Positions 1 through 9,615 of a stretch of DNA of 64,000 bases are shown here, in pieces (within the stretch, counting starts at the first letter, position 1; each line of letters starts with the position of its first letter). The position numbers and the translations under genes were made by a program. This DNA is from Candidatus Obscuribacterales bacterium. GTDB lineage: Bacteria; Cyanobacteriota; Vampirovibrionia; Obscuribacterales; Obscuribacteraceae. The stretch is taken from NCBI GenBank assembly GCA_021732025.1, contig JAKFVU010000029.1:1-64000 (forward strand). The letters run 5' to 3'. The notes under the pieces were generated by a model. The model had not been told where the DNA came from. It ran no database searches and was given only the letters and a program-made list of their open reading frames with translations.

Positions 1-433
1 TGACAGACGAAATGAACAGTGTTGCCAATGCCACCACTTGTAGTGGTCTAGGTATATGGGCTTGTGGTACGATTTCAAATCAGGCAATCGATCTTGTCAG
101 GGTATGATTTTTAAATCAGGCAATACGACCCTCAGATCTAATTGTCGTTGATCAGAGGCTCCGAGGAGCCTTCAGTTTCATTGCGCTCTCGCATCTTTTC
201 GTGATATGGCTCTATAGTTTTGTCTCGACTGCGGTTTGGGTTTTGAAAATCACGGTAGACGCATTTAACAAAGACGGTTTGAGTGGTCATGGCGAATGCG
301 AGAAAGGCTTAGAACATAATTTTACAAGTCGGACAGCCTGTTCCGGCATGGTTTTTCTCTTAGCAATAGAAATTGGATTCTCACGTCTAGAAGTAGCGTA
401 GCTGTGACTGCTAAGCGCAGATGTAATACTTAG
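1..433. other. Left edge, no supported gene; short direct repeat
   Basis: I see no gene I can support here. Two near-identical copies of GATTT(c/t)AAATCAGGCAAT lie at 71-88 and 106-124, about 35 bases apart, each followed by a cGA-type motif. They could be binding sites for a regulator or debris of an older repeat. A 66-codon open frame at 201-401 lacks a ribosome binding site and has no recognisable protein features. Confidence 0.4.
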
Positions 434-1690
434 TCAACTACTGCGGCTTTGCCCACGCTTAGCGCGTCGGGTAGATGCTTTTTTTGCTTTTGCCTTTTCG
501 ATGGTTGTTCGTCGAATTAGGACGAAATTTGATTCTCCAGCCTTGTAACTAGGGCTTCCCGTTCTTACGATGCTGCCAAAATGATCAAATGGCACGTAGT
601 GCTGCACTCTGAGATAGTCTGCCGTTCTAGGTTCTGCGATTTCCTTGTAGTTCACAAATTCAATTCCTGGCACATGCCATTGGAATCCACCAAGCTTTTT
701 TGTCAATCTCAGATCCAGCAGATCATTAGCTGCCGAAACCTTAAGTACCCGGTCATTCGGATTGTAATAGACCGCTGTGTACCTAGACCTGCTGTCAAGT
801 CTTTTTAACATCTTATCGACTATATCTTGGTTAACGTCGGCAGCTAAAAAGTAGACACCATCTAGTATTTCACTATTGTTACCAGCCAAATAGTTCGCCA
901 TGAGTCTATTTCCGAGGCTGTGAGCAACTAATACTATTTTTGTGTCGGTCGGGAGTTTTGTTTTAAGTGAAGTTATAGTTTCAGATAAATCCTTTAAAAC
1001 TTGTGGATCATCAATGACTTTGCGGTCAGCTCGATAACGTTCTCTAATGCTATTTTTACCGATAAGGTGAAATGGCTTAAGTCCAGCGGTTCCAGCAGAT
1101 GGCCATGAAAACACAATTACTGGGGATTCCGTTTGCGCTGACAGTATAGCGCCGGCATAAAGTGAATTAATTCCACTCGCTGCAAATCCGTGAATATAAA
1201 CGTAAACAGTCTTGGTACTACTGCTGGTGACTTGGTTGCTCAGGTCGTCCCAGTATGTGGCTCTAACTACAGGAGGCGATACTATGGTTGCCGGACTTTC
1301 TTCACTTACATAGCCTCTAATTTCCAAGTAAGGCCTAATTGTCGAGTTGACTTTGTCAATGGTCCAGCCCATCTCTGAGAGGTTAGTGAGCAACTCGCTG
1401 CTCTGAGGTATCAACCAATTCTTTTGGATTGGAAGAAGTGCAGAGGATGAACCGTAGGATATCGGAGCGATTAAAGATCCGTTCTTATCTTTGTTGTCAG
1501 CAACGACTTTGCGATCAGTGGCATAAAACACGGGAATTCGAACGTTTGGCGGTTCGACTGGCTTCATATTTGCGGCTACCACGCTGCCTGACGTCATTGC
1601 GCTTATAAAGGCGACCATGGAAGTCCTATAAACAGACCACTTAAGTCCTTTGATGTAGGCTCTAGTTGGAAGGCGGAAAACTATTTTCAT
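434..1690 (-). CDS. Exported DUF900-type alpha/beta hydrolase
   Basis: Predicted serine hydrolase of the DUF900 (alpha/beta hydrolase) family; substrate unknown. After the N-terminal hydrophobic stretch (roughly residues 25-42, a likely signal peptide) comes 'VPVFYATDR', typical of the start of this family. It is followed by the oxyanion segment 'YVYIHGFAASG' near 166, 'VFSWPSAG' near 193, and the nucleophile elbow 'AHSLGNR' near 257, with Ser as nucleophile and Ala replacing the usual first Gly. The C-terminus is a basic tail rich in Lys, Arg and Ser, unusual for a soluble hydrolase; it may bind nucleic acid, wall polymer or membrane. The gene diverges from a related hydrolase at 1983-3110 across an intergenic region with a perfect palindrome, which suggests shared regulation. 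The real start could lie downstream at the Met just before the hydrophobic stretch. Confidence 0.8.
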   Translation of the reverse strand: MKIVFRLPTRAYIKGLKWSVYRTSMVAFISAMTSGSVVAANMKPVEPPNVRIPVFYATDRKVVADNKDKNGSLIAPISYGSSSALLPIQKNWLIPQSSELLTNLSEMGWTIDKVNSTIRPYLEIRGYVSEESPATIVSPPVVRATYWDDLSNQVTSSSTKTVYVYIHGFAASGINSLYAGAILSAQTESPVIVFSWPSAGTAGLKPFHLIGKNSIRERYRADRKVIDDPQVLKDLSETITSLKTKLPTDTKIVLVAHSLGNRLMANYLAGNNSEILDGVYFLAADVNQDIVDKMLKRLDSRSRYTAVYYNPNDRVLKVSAANDLLDLRLTKKLGGFQWHVPGIEFVNYKEIAEPRTADYLRVQHYVPFDHFGSIVRTGSPSYKAGESNFVLIRRTTIEKAKAKKASTRRAKRGQSRSS

Positions 1691-1822
1691 TCCGTGGTGC
1701 CTGCTGCTTTGTGAGAAACCCGATATCGAAACATCAGTTTAATCTAGTCGGAACTTCAAAGTAAATGGGCTTTATTGCCATGCCTAAAATTCAGCAATTC
1801 GGACTACGCATCACAACTTGAT

Positions 1823-1894
1823 CTAAGGAATTGTGCCTTAGAATGCGGTAGATCCTCATTTCTATGTCGGCTCTAACCCGAGCCGACATAGAAA
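1823..1894. promoter_or_regulatory. Two palindromes between divergent hydrolase genes
   Basis: A perfect 15-bp inverted repeat (TTTCTATGTCGGCTC and its complement, loop TAACCC) occupies 1859-1894. A smaller one (CTAAGG...CCTTAG) occupies 1823-1841. Both flanking genes read away from this region, so neither can use it as its own terminator, and no T tract follows on either strand. A shared operator, a cruciform, or a structured RNA leader are the likely roles; which one cannot be told from sequence. Confidence 0.55.
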
Positions 1895-1982
1895 CAAATT
1901 AGACAGGATTGATACGCTTACTGCGATTTTGTGTTACTTGCATGGTTTATGATCTGCTCACCATTTAAAGTAGGTGTATTCC

Positions 1983-3110
1983 ATGAACTGCATAATTCCG
2001 GTGCTTATATTGCTTTCGGCAAGCATAACCAATGCTCAAGCGTCTGAATGGATTCCGCCAAGCGTAGACGTTCCAGTCTATTATGTAACTAATAGACAGC
2101 CAGAAACCGTAAAAGATAAATTGATTTACGGGAAAAAACGGCGATACCACAATGTTTGCTCCTATGGCGTAGAGAGGACATTATTGTCACATTCTGCTGC
2201 TGATCAGAAGGTGGAAGGCGCGCTTTGGGACATGGGTTGGAGGGGGTCTAATGTTCGCCTTGGAAAAACAAAACCCAATACGGCTCCCCTGGCTAAGGCT
2301 ATTGAGTCACAGCCAATAGCAAGTAAGCGAGAGTTTTTTGCCCGCTTGAAGGCAGCTACAGAGCTATCACCAAGCAAACAATTGGTAGTTTTTGTGCACG
2401 GCTTTAACAATTCTTTTGAGAGTGCCGCTGAGTCTGCTGCAAGGCTGGAAGCATCCTTTAAATCTCCCGTTTTGCTGTTCTCATGGCCATCGCAGCATGA
2501 GACCCTCAAATACACTTCTGATGAATGCAATGTTGAGTGGAGTTGGCCAGATTTTCGAATATTGCTTCGCGACCTTGATGAGTATATTGGAGCTGAGAAC
2601 ATCATCCTTGTTGGTCATAGCATGGGTAATCGACTAGTTATGTGGAGCACGGTATCGCGGGCTGATCTTGCCAACAACAAACCTCCTAAGCTTAAGTCGC
2701 TTGTTTTAAGTTCACCAGATATTGATGCCGGCACGCTTCGAGCTTGGTCGGCTTTGATGCGAACAAATTCTGATTCTAATTGGGTCTTTATTTCCCATAA
2801 AGATATACCGTTGCGTTTGTCGCGCGGTATTCATGGACAACAAAGAGCCGGTGGAATTCAGAAATATCCGAAAGCGCACGATGTTGATCTTGAATGGAAG
2901 TACCCCGACATTCCCTATGGTTTTAAGTCAATTGATTTTTCGAATGTCGATAATGGCCCACTGGGGCACTCGATACCATATCCAAACATAGAAAGTATAT
3001 CGAGAGAAGGATTGCCAGCAGAAGGGTTTGATTTGAAAGAAGTCACCGTGGGGAACCATCAATGGCATGAACTACATAGAAAACCCGCTTCGAAAACTAG
3101 AACTAAGTGA
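1983..3110 (+). CDS. Exported DUF900-type alpha/beta hydrolase, second copy
   Basis: Predicted secreted or periplasmic serine hydrolase related to the divergent gene at 434-1690. The N-terminus is a classic signal peptide ending near 'TNAQAS'. The mature part begins with 'VPVYYVTNR', then 'VVFVHGFNNS' near residue 135, 'LLFSWPSQ' near 164, and the nucleophile elbow 'VGHSMGNR' near 208, a complete G-x-S-x-G. A late His ('GNHQWHEL') or an earlier one could finish the catalytic triad. A GTG three codons upstream opens the frame, but AGTAGGTG sits at 1969-1976, the right distance for ATG 1983, so I take that start. The two hydrolases share layout but differ at the C-terminus: this one lacks the basic tail. 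Confidence 0.82.
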   Translation: MNCIIPVLILLSASITNAQASEWIPPSVDVPVYYVTNRQPETVKDKLIYGKKRRYHNVCSYGVERTLLSHSAADQKVEGALWDMGWRGSNVRLGKTKPNTAPLAKAIESQPIASKREFFARLKAATELSPSKQLVVFVHGFNNSFESAAESAARLEASFKSPVLLFSWPSQHETLKYTSDECNVEWSWPDFRILLRDLDEYIGAENIILVGHSMGNRLVMWSTVSRADLANNKPPKLKSLVLSSPDIDAGTLRAWSALMRTNSDSNWVFISHKDIPLRLSRGIHGQQRAGGIQKYPKAHDVDLEWKYPDIPYGFKSIDFSNVDNGPLGHSIPYPNIESISREGLPAEGFDLKEVTVGNHQWHELHRKPASKTRTK

Positions 3111-3162
3111 TCTTTCCTTCGCTACTTCGTGACTTCTTTATCGGTCCTAGAAAAACGAAGTT

Positions 3163-3864
3163 TTAGTGACTTGTAGTATTTCTATCGCTAGAGTAGAAGC
3201 CACTTATATCAGGTTCTACGTTGCCAGGATTGGCTTCGTAAGGATTGGAACGTGTAGGAACCTTATCGAAGTGAGCTCGCTCTGTCGCTTTTGTTAGCAT
3301 GGATGTGTTTACTTGAGCTTTCGGCAGAGTCCAAAATATCGACTTGTCAAGCAGACTTCTTAGTTTCGCCGCAATCTTTTTGCCGTCTCCTGCTTGCCAA
3401 ATTAGAAATGGGTCTGCTGGCGGCGGTATTTTCAATTCTTTGTCAGATGGATCAGGCGTGAGACGACACTTCTGCAATGGACGAAGTTTGAGAGGATTGT
3501 TGAACCGCTGGATGTCGATAAGCGTTTTGACTTTGGCATCGCCTAGTGCAAGTTCTGGAAATCTCCTAAGTTCGTAACCATTGTTCATCGCAAAGCTTTG
3601 AAGTAAATCGTGATTGACAGGCACAAGGGTTAAACGGCGACTACTTAATGATGTAGGTTTAACTACAAACACCAATACTTGCTCAAAGTCTGGATCAGAA
3701 TCTGGTGCTTCTATTTGACTTCTTGTAGCTTGTAGAGCCTTTAGTTCCATTTCCGGAGCCAATGCTTGTTTTTCACTGGGCGACAAATTGTTGATAGCTT
3801 CTGCATTCGTTGGAGGCATGCATAGCAACGAAATGAGTAGAAGGTGTTTTAGCAGTAGTTTCAT
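3163..3864 (-). CDS. Exported protein of unknown function
   Basis: I do not recognise this protein. It starts with a clear signal peptide (MKLLLKHLLLISLLCM, cleavage probably after 'TNAEA') and has no later membrane segment. Residues 30-60 are charged and helical, followed by a mixed alpha/beta region ('QVLVFVVKPTS', 'LTLVPVNHDLL') of about 150 residues. Its ATG overlaps the stop of the TolC-like gene in an ATGA junction (3861-3864), so it is translationally coupled to that gene and is the last member of the minus-strand operon. A periplasmic partner of the channel is a reasonable guess, not shown by sequence. Confidence 0.7.
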   Translation of the reverse strand: MKLLLKHLLLISLLCMPPTNAEAINNLSPSEKQALAPEMELKALQATRSQIEAPDSDPDFEQVLVFVVKPTSLSSRRLTLVPVNHDLLQSFAMNNGYELRRFPELALGDAKVKTLIDIQRFNNPLKLRPLQKCRLTPDPSDKELKIPPPADPFLIWQAGDGKKIAAKLRSLLDKSIFWTLPKAQVNTSMLTKATERAHFDKVPTRSNPYEANPGNVEPDISGFYSSDRNTTSH

Positions 3865-6815
3865 TGGACTAAATAGTTTGAGATGGGATAGATTAGCCCG
3901 CTATCTCTTAGCAGCTGAGCTTGTGCGGCGTTGTAACCGGCCATTTGAGTTGCTACGTCAACCATTGCAGTGTTACGGTCTCTCAACGCTGTAATCACAT
4001 CCAGGTTGCTAGCAGATGCCTTCATTCTATTTTCTGGTGTGTCTGCCTCCACTAGCTGCTTTGTTGCTTTTTGCGATTTTTGCATAGCTGTGGCAACTCG
4101 AAGCTTTGCCGATTGTACGCTTATATAAGAGTTGTGGATTTCCTTCATTACGACATTGAGCTGGTCTCTAAACTTTAAATATGCTTGAACGGCATTTGCT
4201 CCTTGAGCTGCAACACTAGCCATTGACGGAAGTAGTAAATTTGCCATGCGGTAATTTACCTCTAGCCCAAAACTTTTATTTCGAATCATGTGAATTGTAT
4301 CGAATCGATTGCTGGAACCAGCACTTGCTATTTGGCCAAACACGCTAACCGTAGGCATTAAGGAAGAAGCTGCGACGCCGACATTTGCGAGAGCTGCTCT
4401 TCTAAACTCATCTGCAGCGAACAACTCGGGTCGATTATTTAGAGTTTGTCTAGTGAGTTCTACAAACCCCACATAGCTTAAATCTCTCGCTTTGCATGCT
4501 AAGTTATCTTCCGAGCTAAGCAAGCAAGTTCGTTGATCCATGTTTAGCAAGGTGGCTAGAGTCACTGAAGACGTTCTCAACAGAAGATACTGAGTGATAA
4601 TGTCTTGAATATCGCTTGCTAATTGAGTATTCCACTGATCAACTTGGAACGCGTAACCTGCTTCAGTTGACTCTATGGCTCTTGCTTTCTCTACTTGTTG
4701 CGCTGTTTGAGAAAGAAGGCTTTGTGCAAGAACAGCCTGAGATTTTAGATTTTGTGCTGTCGTTCGAAAGATGGATAGGTTTCGTCTTACTGTGGCATCA
4801 TTAGCATTGGCAGATTGTAGCGAGCGAACTATCTCGTCGCTTAACAGCTCTATCTGATTTGCCAGAGCGGAATCAGAAACTGCGCCTACTTCTAACGAAG
4901 GACGAATCTTTGCTATTCGCGATTCCAAAGAAATTAGTAAGTCAGTGACTTGTTTGGCTTTTTGCACTTGCGCCTTGTAGGCCTCTGCAATAGAGTTTAG
5001 ATCCTCCGACAGTCGTTGTGATGTTGCGGCCACTGTCGTCATATTGTCTAAGGAGTTAGTTACAAGGATTTTCGAGCTCGTAGGAAGATTATTAACTTGC
5101 GAAGCGCGAGCGATAGAAATCGCTGTGCTTGCGTGTAGGTTTTCTAGCTCCTGACTAAGTCCAACGATTTTATTCCAACGAGCACTTGTGATGTGTTGCA
5201 ATTTCTCATTTACAACGGCTTTTGCACTCTCCGGCATGTTCTCATCAAGGTCAACTATTACCTTCTGGAGTTCATTTCTAATTCCTGATAAATCTGACTG
5301 AAGATTGTTTTGAATAGTCGTCTCATCTAAATCGAGCAGAGTGAGCGCACCTTCCATAAAACGAGCAGCTTCACCACTTTGCTTGTCTGTGTTTCGCTGC
5401 AGTGCAGCAATTGTTTCACGGCAAGTATTGGCACTATTTCGAGAATAATTTCTCGCAGAGGTAAACGAGAGAAGCCAGAAGTCACATATCGATAGTAGTT
5501 TCTCGTACCTTGTCCGCGAACTCAAAATTGCCTTTCGCGAATTAAGGGTGTGAGCGCCAACTGTCGATTCCGGCAATGCAGCATCAACGTCTGCATCTTT
5601 GAGTGTGTCTCGCTTATATTCTTCGTTCGCAGTAGTTGCTCGAAGAATGTTTTCCAAATATTTTGAATTAAATTCTGCGGATTGCTTGTAGTTGGAAGCT
5701 TGGACTAACTGCCTTTCAATGTCATTCAATCTTCGATCAAAGGTTAATTTTAAAGCGGTTGAAGAAACTCTATTCAATCGCCTAAGAGTTCTTACTGTAT
5801 TTAGCAGAGTAATTTCGTTATCTTTGATGTATTTACTGATCTCTGAGTAATCTGCAGATCTCTGTGCCGCTACGCTGAGAGCGCGAGCCGCAAGAATAGT
5901 CTGAGCTGTATAGAGTTTCTTAAATTCACGAAGTTGTCGCACGCAAAAAATCGCTGAATCCATGCGAACGTTGAGAATGGCCTGCGCCCCTAAAATGCTG
6001 TAATAGTTAGAAACTGCATTGTACAAACTGTCATTTCTTGCGCCAGCGAAAAGGCCTTTCTGTTGCAAGAATATCTCGTGAGTACTAAGTGCAGAGAACA
6101 AAACTTTGCCTCCTTGAAAAAGTCCCTGCTCAACTCTAGCCGAGACTTGAGTCGAATCTGTGTTGACCGGTAACCTTGGTAATGTATTCGTGTAACGTCT
6201 CGCCCCATTAGTCTGTAAATTTAAAATAGCGTTTGGTGCAAACCCTCCTAACGCACCGGCATAGTTCCACTTAGCTGCATCCATTACCTGATTTGCAATT
6301 GCAATCTGGAGATTTTGATTCAGGGTAAGTTGCATTGCCTGAGAGACATCAAGCTTTTTGATGACCCGGAACTCCATATTTGGACTTGGTTTCTGCTTAG
6401 ATGTTGGAACTAGCTTCGGAAGGAGTTTACCGAGAGAAGAAAAGGAACCGTCATGAAATCGATCCAGTTTTGCATAAAGTGAAAAAGGCTTAGCGCTTGA
6501 GGGGTCTTGCAGCGCGGCATTAAGTGCATCAAGTTGTGCTAGAAAGGAATTTGGATCATTATTATTAAGCTCAGGAATTTTTTCATCTATAGCATCGGCA
6601 AAAAGCTTGAACAATATATGCTCTGGTGCCACTGATTGGGCTTTTTGTTCTAGTGCATAAGCTTGTGATCCGGGGCCAAGTTGGGAAATGATAATCAGTG
6701 CTAGGTAACCAGCATGAAATTTCGCACCATTTAACCTATTTGGTTTGAGCATAGGTAAACCGTTGTTAGATTCTTGAATGAGGCGAATTATTTTGGAGAG
6801 CGATAATAGGCTCAT
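3861..6815 (-). CDS. TolC-like outer-membrane efflux protein with long coiled-coil insertion
   Basis: Outer membrane factor of the TolC family, which forms the exit duct of type I secretion and efflux systems. The family halves are recognisable at both ends. Near residue 160 'LDVSQAMQLTLNQN' opens the first repeat ('GGFAPNAILNLQ', 'ARVEQGLFQGGK'), and in the last 200 residues 'LNNRPEL' and 'AASSLMPTVSVFG' mark the second. Between them lie about 500 residues of mostly helical, Gln/Ala/Ser/Leu-rich sequence predicted to be coiled coil. At 984 residues it is about twice the usual 420-500. The N-terminal 55 residues contain a hydrophobic segment ending 'GSQAYA', a likely signal peptide after a long leader. 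The gene begins two bases after the stop of the 149-residue gene and ends in an ATGA overlap with the next. No inner-membrane ABC or RND partner is nearby. Confidence 0.78.
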   Translation of the reverse strand: MSLLSLSKIIRLIQESNNGLPMLKPNRLNGAKFHAGYLALIIISQLGPGSQAYALEQKAQSVAPEHILFKLFADAIDEKIPELNNNDPNSFLAQLDALNAALQDPSSAKPFSLYAKLDRFHDGSFSSLGKLLPKLVPTSKQKPSPNMEFRVIKKLDVSQAMQLTLNQNLQIAIANQVMDAAKWNYAGALGGFAPNAILNLQTNGARRYTNTLPRLPVNTDSTQVSARVEQGLFQGGKVLFSALSTHEIFLQQKGLFAGARNDSLYNAVSNYYSILGAQAILNVRMDSAIFCVRQLREFKKLYTAQTILAARALSVAAQRSADYSEISKYIKDNEITLLNTVRTLRRLNRVSSTALKLTFDRRLNDIERQLVQASNYKQSAEFNSKYLENILRATTANEEYKRDTLKDADVDAALPESTVGAHTLNSRKAILSSRTRYEKLLSICDFWLLSFTSARNYSRNSANTCRETIAALQRNTDKQSGEAARFMEGALTLLDLDETTIQNNLQSDLSGIRNELQKVIVDLDENMPESAKAVVNEKLQHITSARWNKIVGLSQELENLHASTAISIARASQVNNLPTSSKILVTNSLDNMTTVAATSQRLSEDLNSIAEAYKAQVQKAKQVTDLLISLESRIAKIRPSLEVGAVSDSALANQIELLSDEIVRSLQSANANDATVRRNLSIFRTTAQNLKSQAVLAQSLLSQTAQQVEKARAIESTEAGYAFQVDQWNTQLASDIQDIITQYLLLRTSSVTLATLLNMDQRTCLLSSEDNLACKARDLSYVGFVELTRQTLNNRPELFAADEFRRAALANVGVAASSLMPTVSVFGQIASAGSSNRFDTIHMIRNKSFGLEVNYRMANLLLPSMASVAAQGANAVQAYLKFRDQLNVVMKEIHNSYISVQSAKLRVATAMQKSQKATKQLVEADTPENRMKASASNLDVITALRDRNTAMVDVATQMAGYNAAQAQLLRDSGLIYPISNYLVQ

Positions 6816-6817
6816 TT

Positions 6818-7267
6818 TTAGGCACTTCCCAATTCGCTTGTAATTCTTTGTCGAATCTCAGATGCGGATAATCCGATAAGTGGAGCCTTGGCGCCCATAA
6901 GGCTGGCAGCCTCTCTGTCTGTGATTTGCGGGCTATTATCGCAGTTTAATGGTCTAAGAGGTGGAAGGGTATCTGGTACCTGCAAATCAAATTCGTTTGT
7001 AGTCTCAGCAAAAAGGTAGAACTTACAGATGTTCGTTGAGTCTTTTACCGCGCACAAGAGTTGGAGAGGTAGAAGCGGTGGTGGAAGACTGACTGAACAT
7101 ACAACAGCTTTAGCGTGACCGCCTTTTACTAAGGCTGCGGCTCTTTTAACAGCTATCTTCAGATCACCAGTCAAGTCAGATTTTTCTACCAATAGACCGG
7201 TTGCACTGAGGGCTTCTTCTAAAATATCATCACATTTGGTACCGAATGAAAGCACGTCAAAAACCAA
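6818..7267 (-). CDS. Small protein of unknown function in TolC-like operon
   Basis: No confident family. The 149 residues form alternating hydrophobic strands and helices without signal peptide or membrane span, so a cytosolic alpha/beta protein is likely. The region 'AKAVVCSVSLPP' followed by 'LQLLCAVKDS' recalls the core of response-regulator receiver domains, but the phosphoacceptor Asp is not where it should be. At most it is a degenerate receiver-like fold. Start is TTG 7267, preceded by AAAGGA about ten bases upstream; the frame stays open further upstream without a better start. It sits 45 bases after the metallo-beta-lactamase gene and 2 bases before the TolC-like gene, so it belongs to the same transcript. 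Confidence 0.55.
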   Translation of the reverse strand: MVFDVLSFGTKCDDILEEALSATGLLVEKSDLTGDLKIAVKRAAALVKGGHAKAVVCSVSLPPPLLPLQLLCAVKDSTNICKFYLFAETTNEFDLQVPDTLPPLRPLNCDNSPQITDREAASLMGAKAPLIGLSASEIRQRITSELGSA

Positions 7268-7312
7268 AATTTCATCATCCTTTAAAATCTGACTGTAGTT
7301 TGTGGTCCGAAC

Positions 7313-8845
7313 CTAGACTCTAACAATTGCTGCTGGTTGAGGTATACCGGCCTCGTCTAACTCGAAACAGTAAGCTTCCTTCATGTCAGCCTTTCCGCTG
7401 TCGGTATAGACAAGCAGTCTATTGCCATCTGTCCGCGTTTTCACCAATCCGTAAGCGGCTCTGCTAAAAGCGAAAAACGACCCGCGGTCGTTACCACGGT
7501 CTTCGGTGTCAAGGAGCGCCCAACCTTCAAGTTTGAAGAATGCCACCAATTCCGTAACTAGGACAATTGGCTCATCTAATCTTGAGTGTTTTCCAAGCGC
7601 TCCAAGTAGTGTAGCTCTGGGATGAATATATTCTTTTCGCGAAGACTCGTCTCCGCTAGAAACGATGCTCACGATAGGCGACACTTGTTTGATAAATCCG
7701 CCTGAGAAGTCTGCCGAACCGTGATGTGGGACTTTCAACACTTCAGATCTCAGATTGATTTCACCATCTTGATTTTTGCGTCCTAGTAGGCGGCTGGATT
7801 CATCGTTTAAATCACCGGTGAACAAATAGCTGAACCCACCATAGCGGAGTCGAAACACTATTGAGTGACCGTTTATTGTATGTGACGCCGATAGTCCGCC
7901 AGAATTTATTGAATCCAGCATAATCGACTCATGACCTAGTCTGGGGCCTTTCGGCGGCTCGTGGAGGAACTTCAATCCACTGATTCCGTCCTTCTCAGTC
8001 AAAACAGGTCCGAGAATTGACACCTCAAGGTCGTCTGTTTTCAAGAAATCAAATGCATCATCTTGTCCGAACGAAAGTCTTCGGAATTCGATTGGATCTA
8101 TCGAATCCCAGTCTTGAAGGCATTCTCTCCAGTTTTTGTACGGAAGGTTCATGGACTCGGAGGGTACATCTAGTAGGCTGTCGCACAGTTCAGTAATTAC
8201 TAAATCGCTGCCTACTTTTTTCGTATCACCAAGTAATTCTTTGTCTGGTATAGCTTTACCGTCAGAGCCCTTACTTGGGCGCTTTACAATGCCATTGTGG
8301 TAGTAGCGTTTGGGAGTAATGAAAAGTCTTTTTTTTGCTTCAGGATTTTTTTCTGATTTATGGATCTCGGTTAGGCCACTAAAATGATCTGCGTCTCCAT
8401 GGGTGACTAATATACAATCTATGACTTTGCGATTCGCTTCGCTTGTTCCTGGATAGCGTGCTGCTAGATAGCGCGCGAACATCTGGTTGTCGCCACCGTC
8501 GATTAAAACGGTCTTGCCATCTGGAGTTTCAATGAGTGCTGCATCACCCTGCTGAACGTCGACAAAATTTACTTTTAGGACAGTGTTTTCCTTGATCGGC
8601 TTTACCACATCTGACGGATTGATTTTTGAAGCCTTCTTGGGGCAAATAAATGCTTCTGTTTTGACAGGAAGAATACTTCCATCGGCTAAAGTTTCAAATT
8701 TCGTGGTGTGAATTTTGAGGTAGTCGTCTGTGGTTTCCAACACTTCAACACTGTCTCCCCATGCCAGTGAGTGCAAAAAGCCTTTCCTTCCAGCTGACGT
8801 AAATACATCGGCAAGGTCGACATTTATTACTGCCTTGGTAGCCAT
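7313..8845 (-). CDS. ComEC/Rec2-like metallo-beta-lactamase-fold hydrolase
   Basis: Soluble metallo-hydrolase related to the C-terminal domain of the competence protein ComEC. Residues 1-75 look like a small SH3-like domain. From about residue 90 the catalytic domain shows 'VDVQQGDAALIETPDG', 'VLIDGGDN', the metal-binding 'VTHGDADHFSGL' (HxDxDH), 'YLFTGDLN', and 'KVPHHGSADF' followed by a late 'HP'. All metal ligands are visible. The membrane channel part of ComEC is absent, so this is a stand-alone nuclease or phosphodiesterase-like enzyme. Such free-standing proteins are common and often flank defence or secretion genes. It is the first gene of the operon leading into the TolC-like protein. 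The substrate is not predictable from sequence. Confidence 0.82.
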   Translation of the reverse strand: MATKAVINVDLADVFTSAGRKGFLHSLAWGDSVEVLETTDDYLKIHTTKFETLADGSILPVKTEAFICPKKASKINPSDVVKPIKENTVLKVNFVDVQQGDAALIETPDGKTVLIDGGDNQMFARYLAARYPGTSEANRKVIDCILVTHGDADHFSGLTEIHKSEKNPEAKKRLFITPKRYYHNGIVKRPSKGSDGKAIPDKELLGDTKKVGSDLVITELCDSLLDVPSESMNLPYKNWRECLQDWDSIDPIEFRRLSFGQDDAFDFLKTDDLEVSILGPVLTEKDGISGLKFLHEPPKGPRLGHESIMLDSINSGGLSASHTINGHSIVFRLRYGGFSYLFTGDLNDESSRLLGRKNQDGEINLRSEVLKVPHHGSADFSGGFIKQVSPIVSIVSSGDESSRKEYIHPRATLLGALGKHSRLDEPIVLVTELVAFFKLEGWALLDTEDRGNDRGSFFAFSRAAYGLVKTRTDGNRLLVYTDSGKADMKEAYCFELDEAGIPQPAAIVRV

Positions 8846-9615
8846 TTCTTACTCCGTAATTTACTTTGGATCTCGATACTGTTTCATTACTTAGATTCCT
8901 TAGTTTCAGGAAAATACCGCTGAAATGTTCCCATGGAATCGCTCTCAACAGTGCAGGAGCTGTATGAGTGGACCTAATTGAAAACTAGCCAAAAAACGGC
9001 CACGGCGCTCGGTTGGCCGATATTCCTGTTCTGAGCTAGCAAAGGTTTCCTAAAAGGCAAGTATATCAGCTGCTTAACTTATGATGTTCTTGCGATTTCA
9101 ATTTAACTGCAGGCCAGTTTGTTTTGTTTTACTCTATTGTCAAAAGATCTTGGTAGTGGGGAGCAGCGGATTCGTCTTCCACTTTTAAAGATTAGTCAAC
9201 TGGTAGTGAAAGAGCTCTGCTTTTGGTCTAGTTGCATTTTTGTTGATTTCTTTTTATCAGTGAGTATTTAGCACTCCAGCGGTGTAACGCGAGTGTCTCC
9301 TTCCTGAACCTGCAGACTTCAATTTCAAGTTTGATAACAAACCTTGTGTTAGTGCTCGAACTGACACCCTGTGCGTGGTTGACCGAAGTTTGATGGCTGT
9401 AGCCCTTACTTCGAAAGAGGCTTATTGTCGTTTCACAAGTGCATACTGTAGGCAATTTGAACTTGTTTGTGTGATCTAGCAAATGGCACACACCGCTTGA
9501 GAGCGGTTCTATCTTTTAGCTCTATGCGTTTTTCTAGGACCGAGTTGTATGCTAGATATAGTGCTGTACATAATAGTGCTAGGAGTCTCATGTCAGAAGT
9601 TCGAAGGAGACTGTT
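8846..9615. other. Long gap, probable left edge of the mobile region
   Basis: No gene could be supported. Several overlapping open frames on both strands between 9228 and 9690 have no start signals and cancel each other. A possible promoter for the next gene, TTGTAT with a 16-17-base spacer to TACATAAT, lies near 9545-9575. The gap separates the operon on the left from the small-gene, mobilization-type region on the right, so an element border may lie here, but I found no direct repeat marking it. Confidence 0.4.

Noticed and set aside
201..401. 66-codon open frame at the left edge
   Set aside because: No ribosome binding site, no recognisable protein feature, random-like composition.
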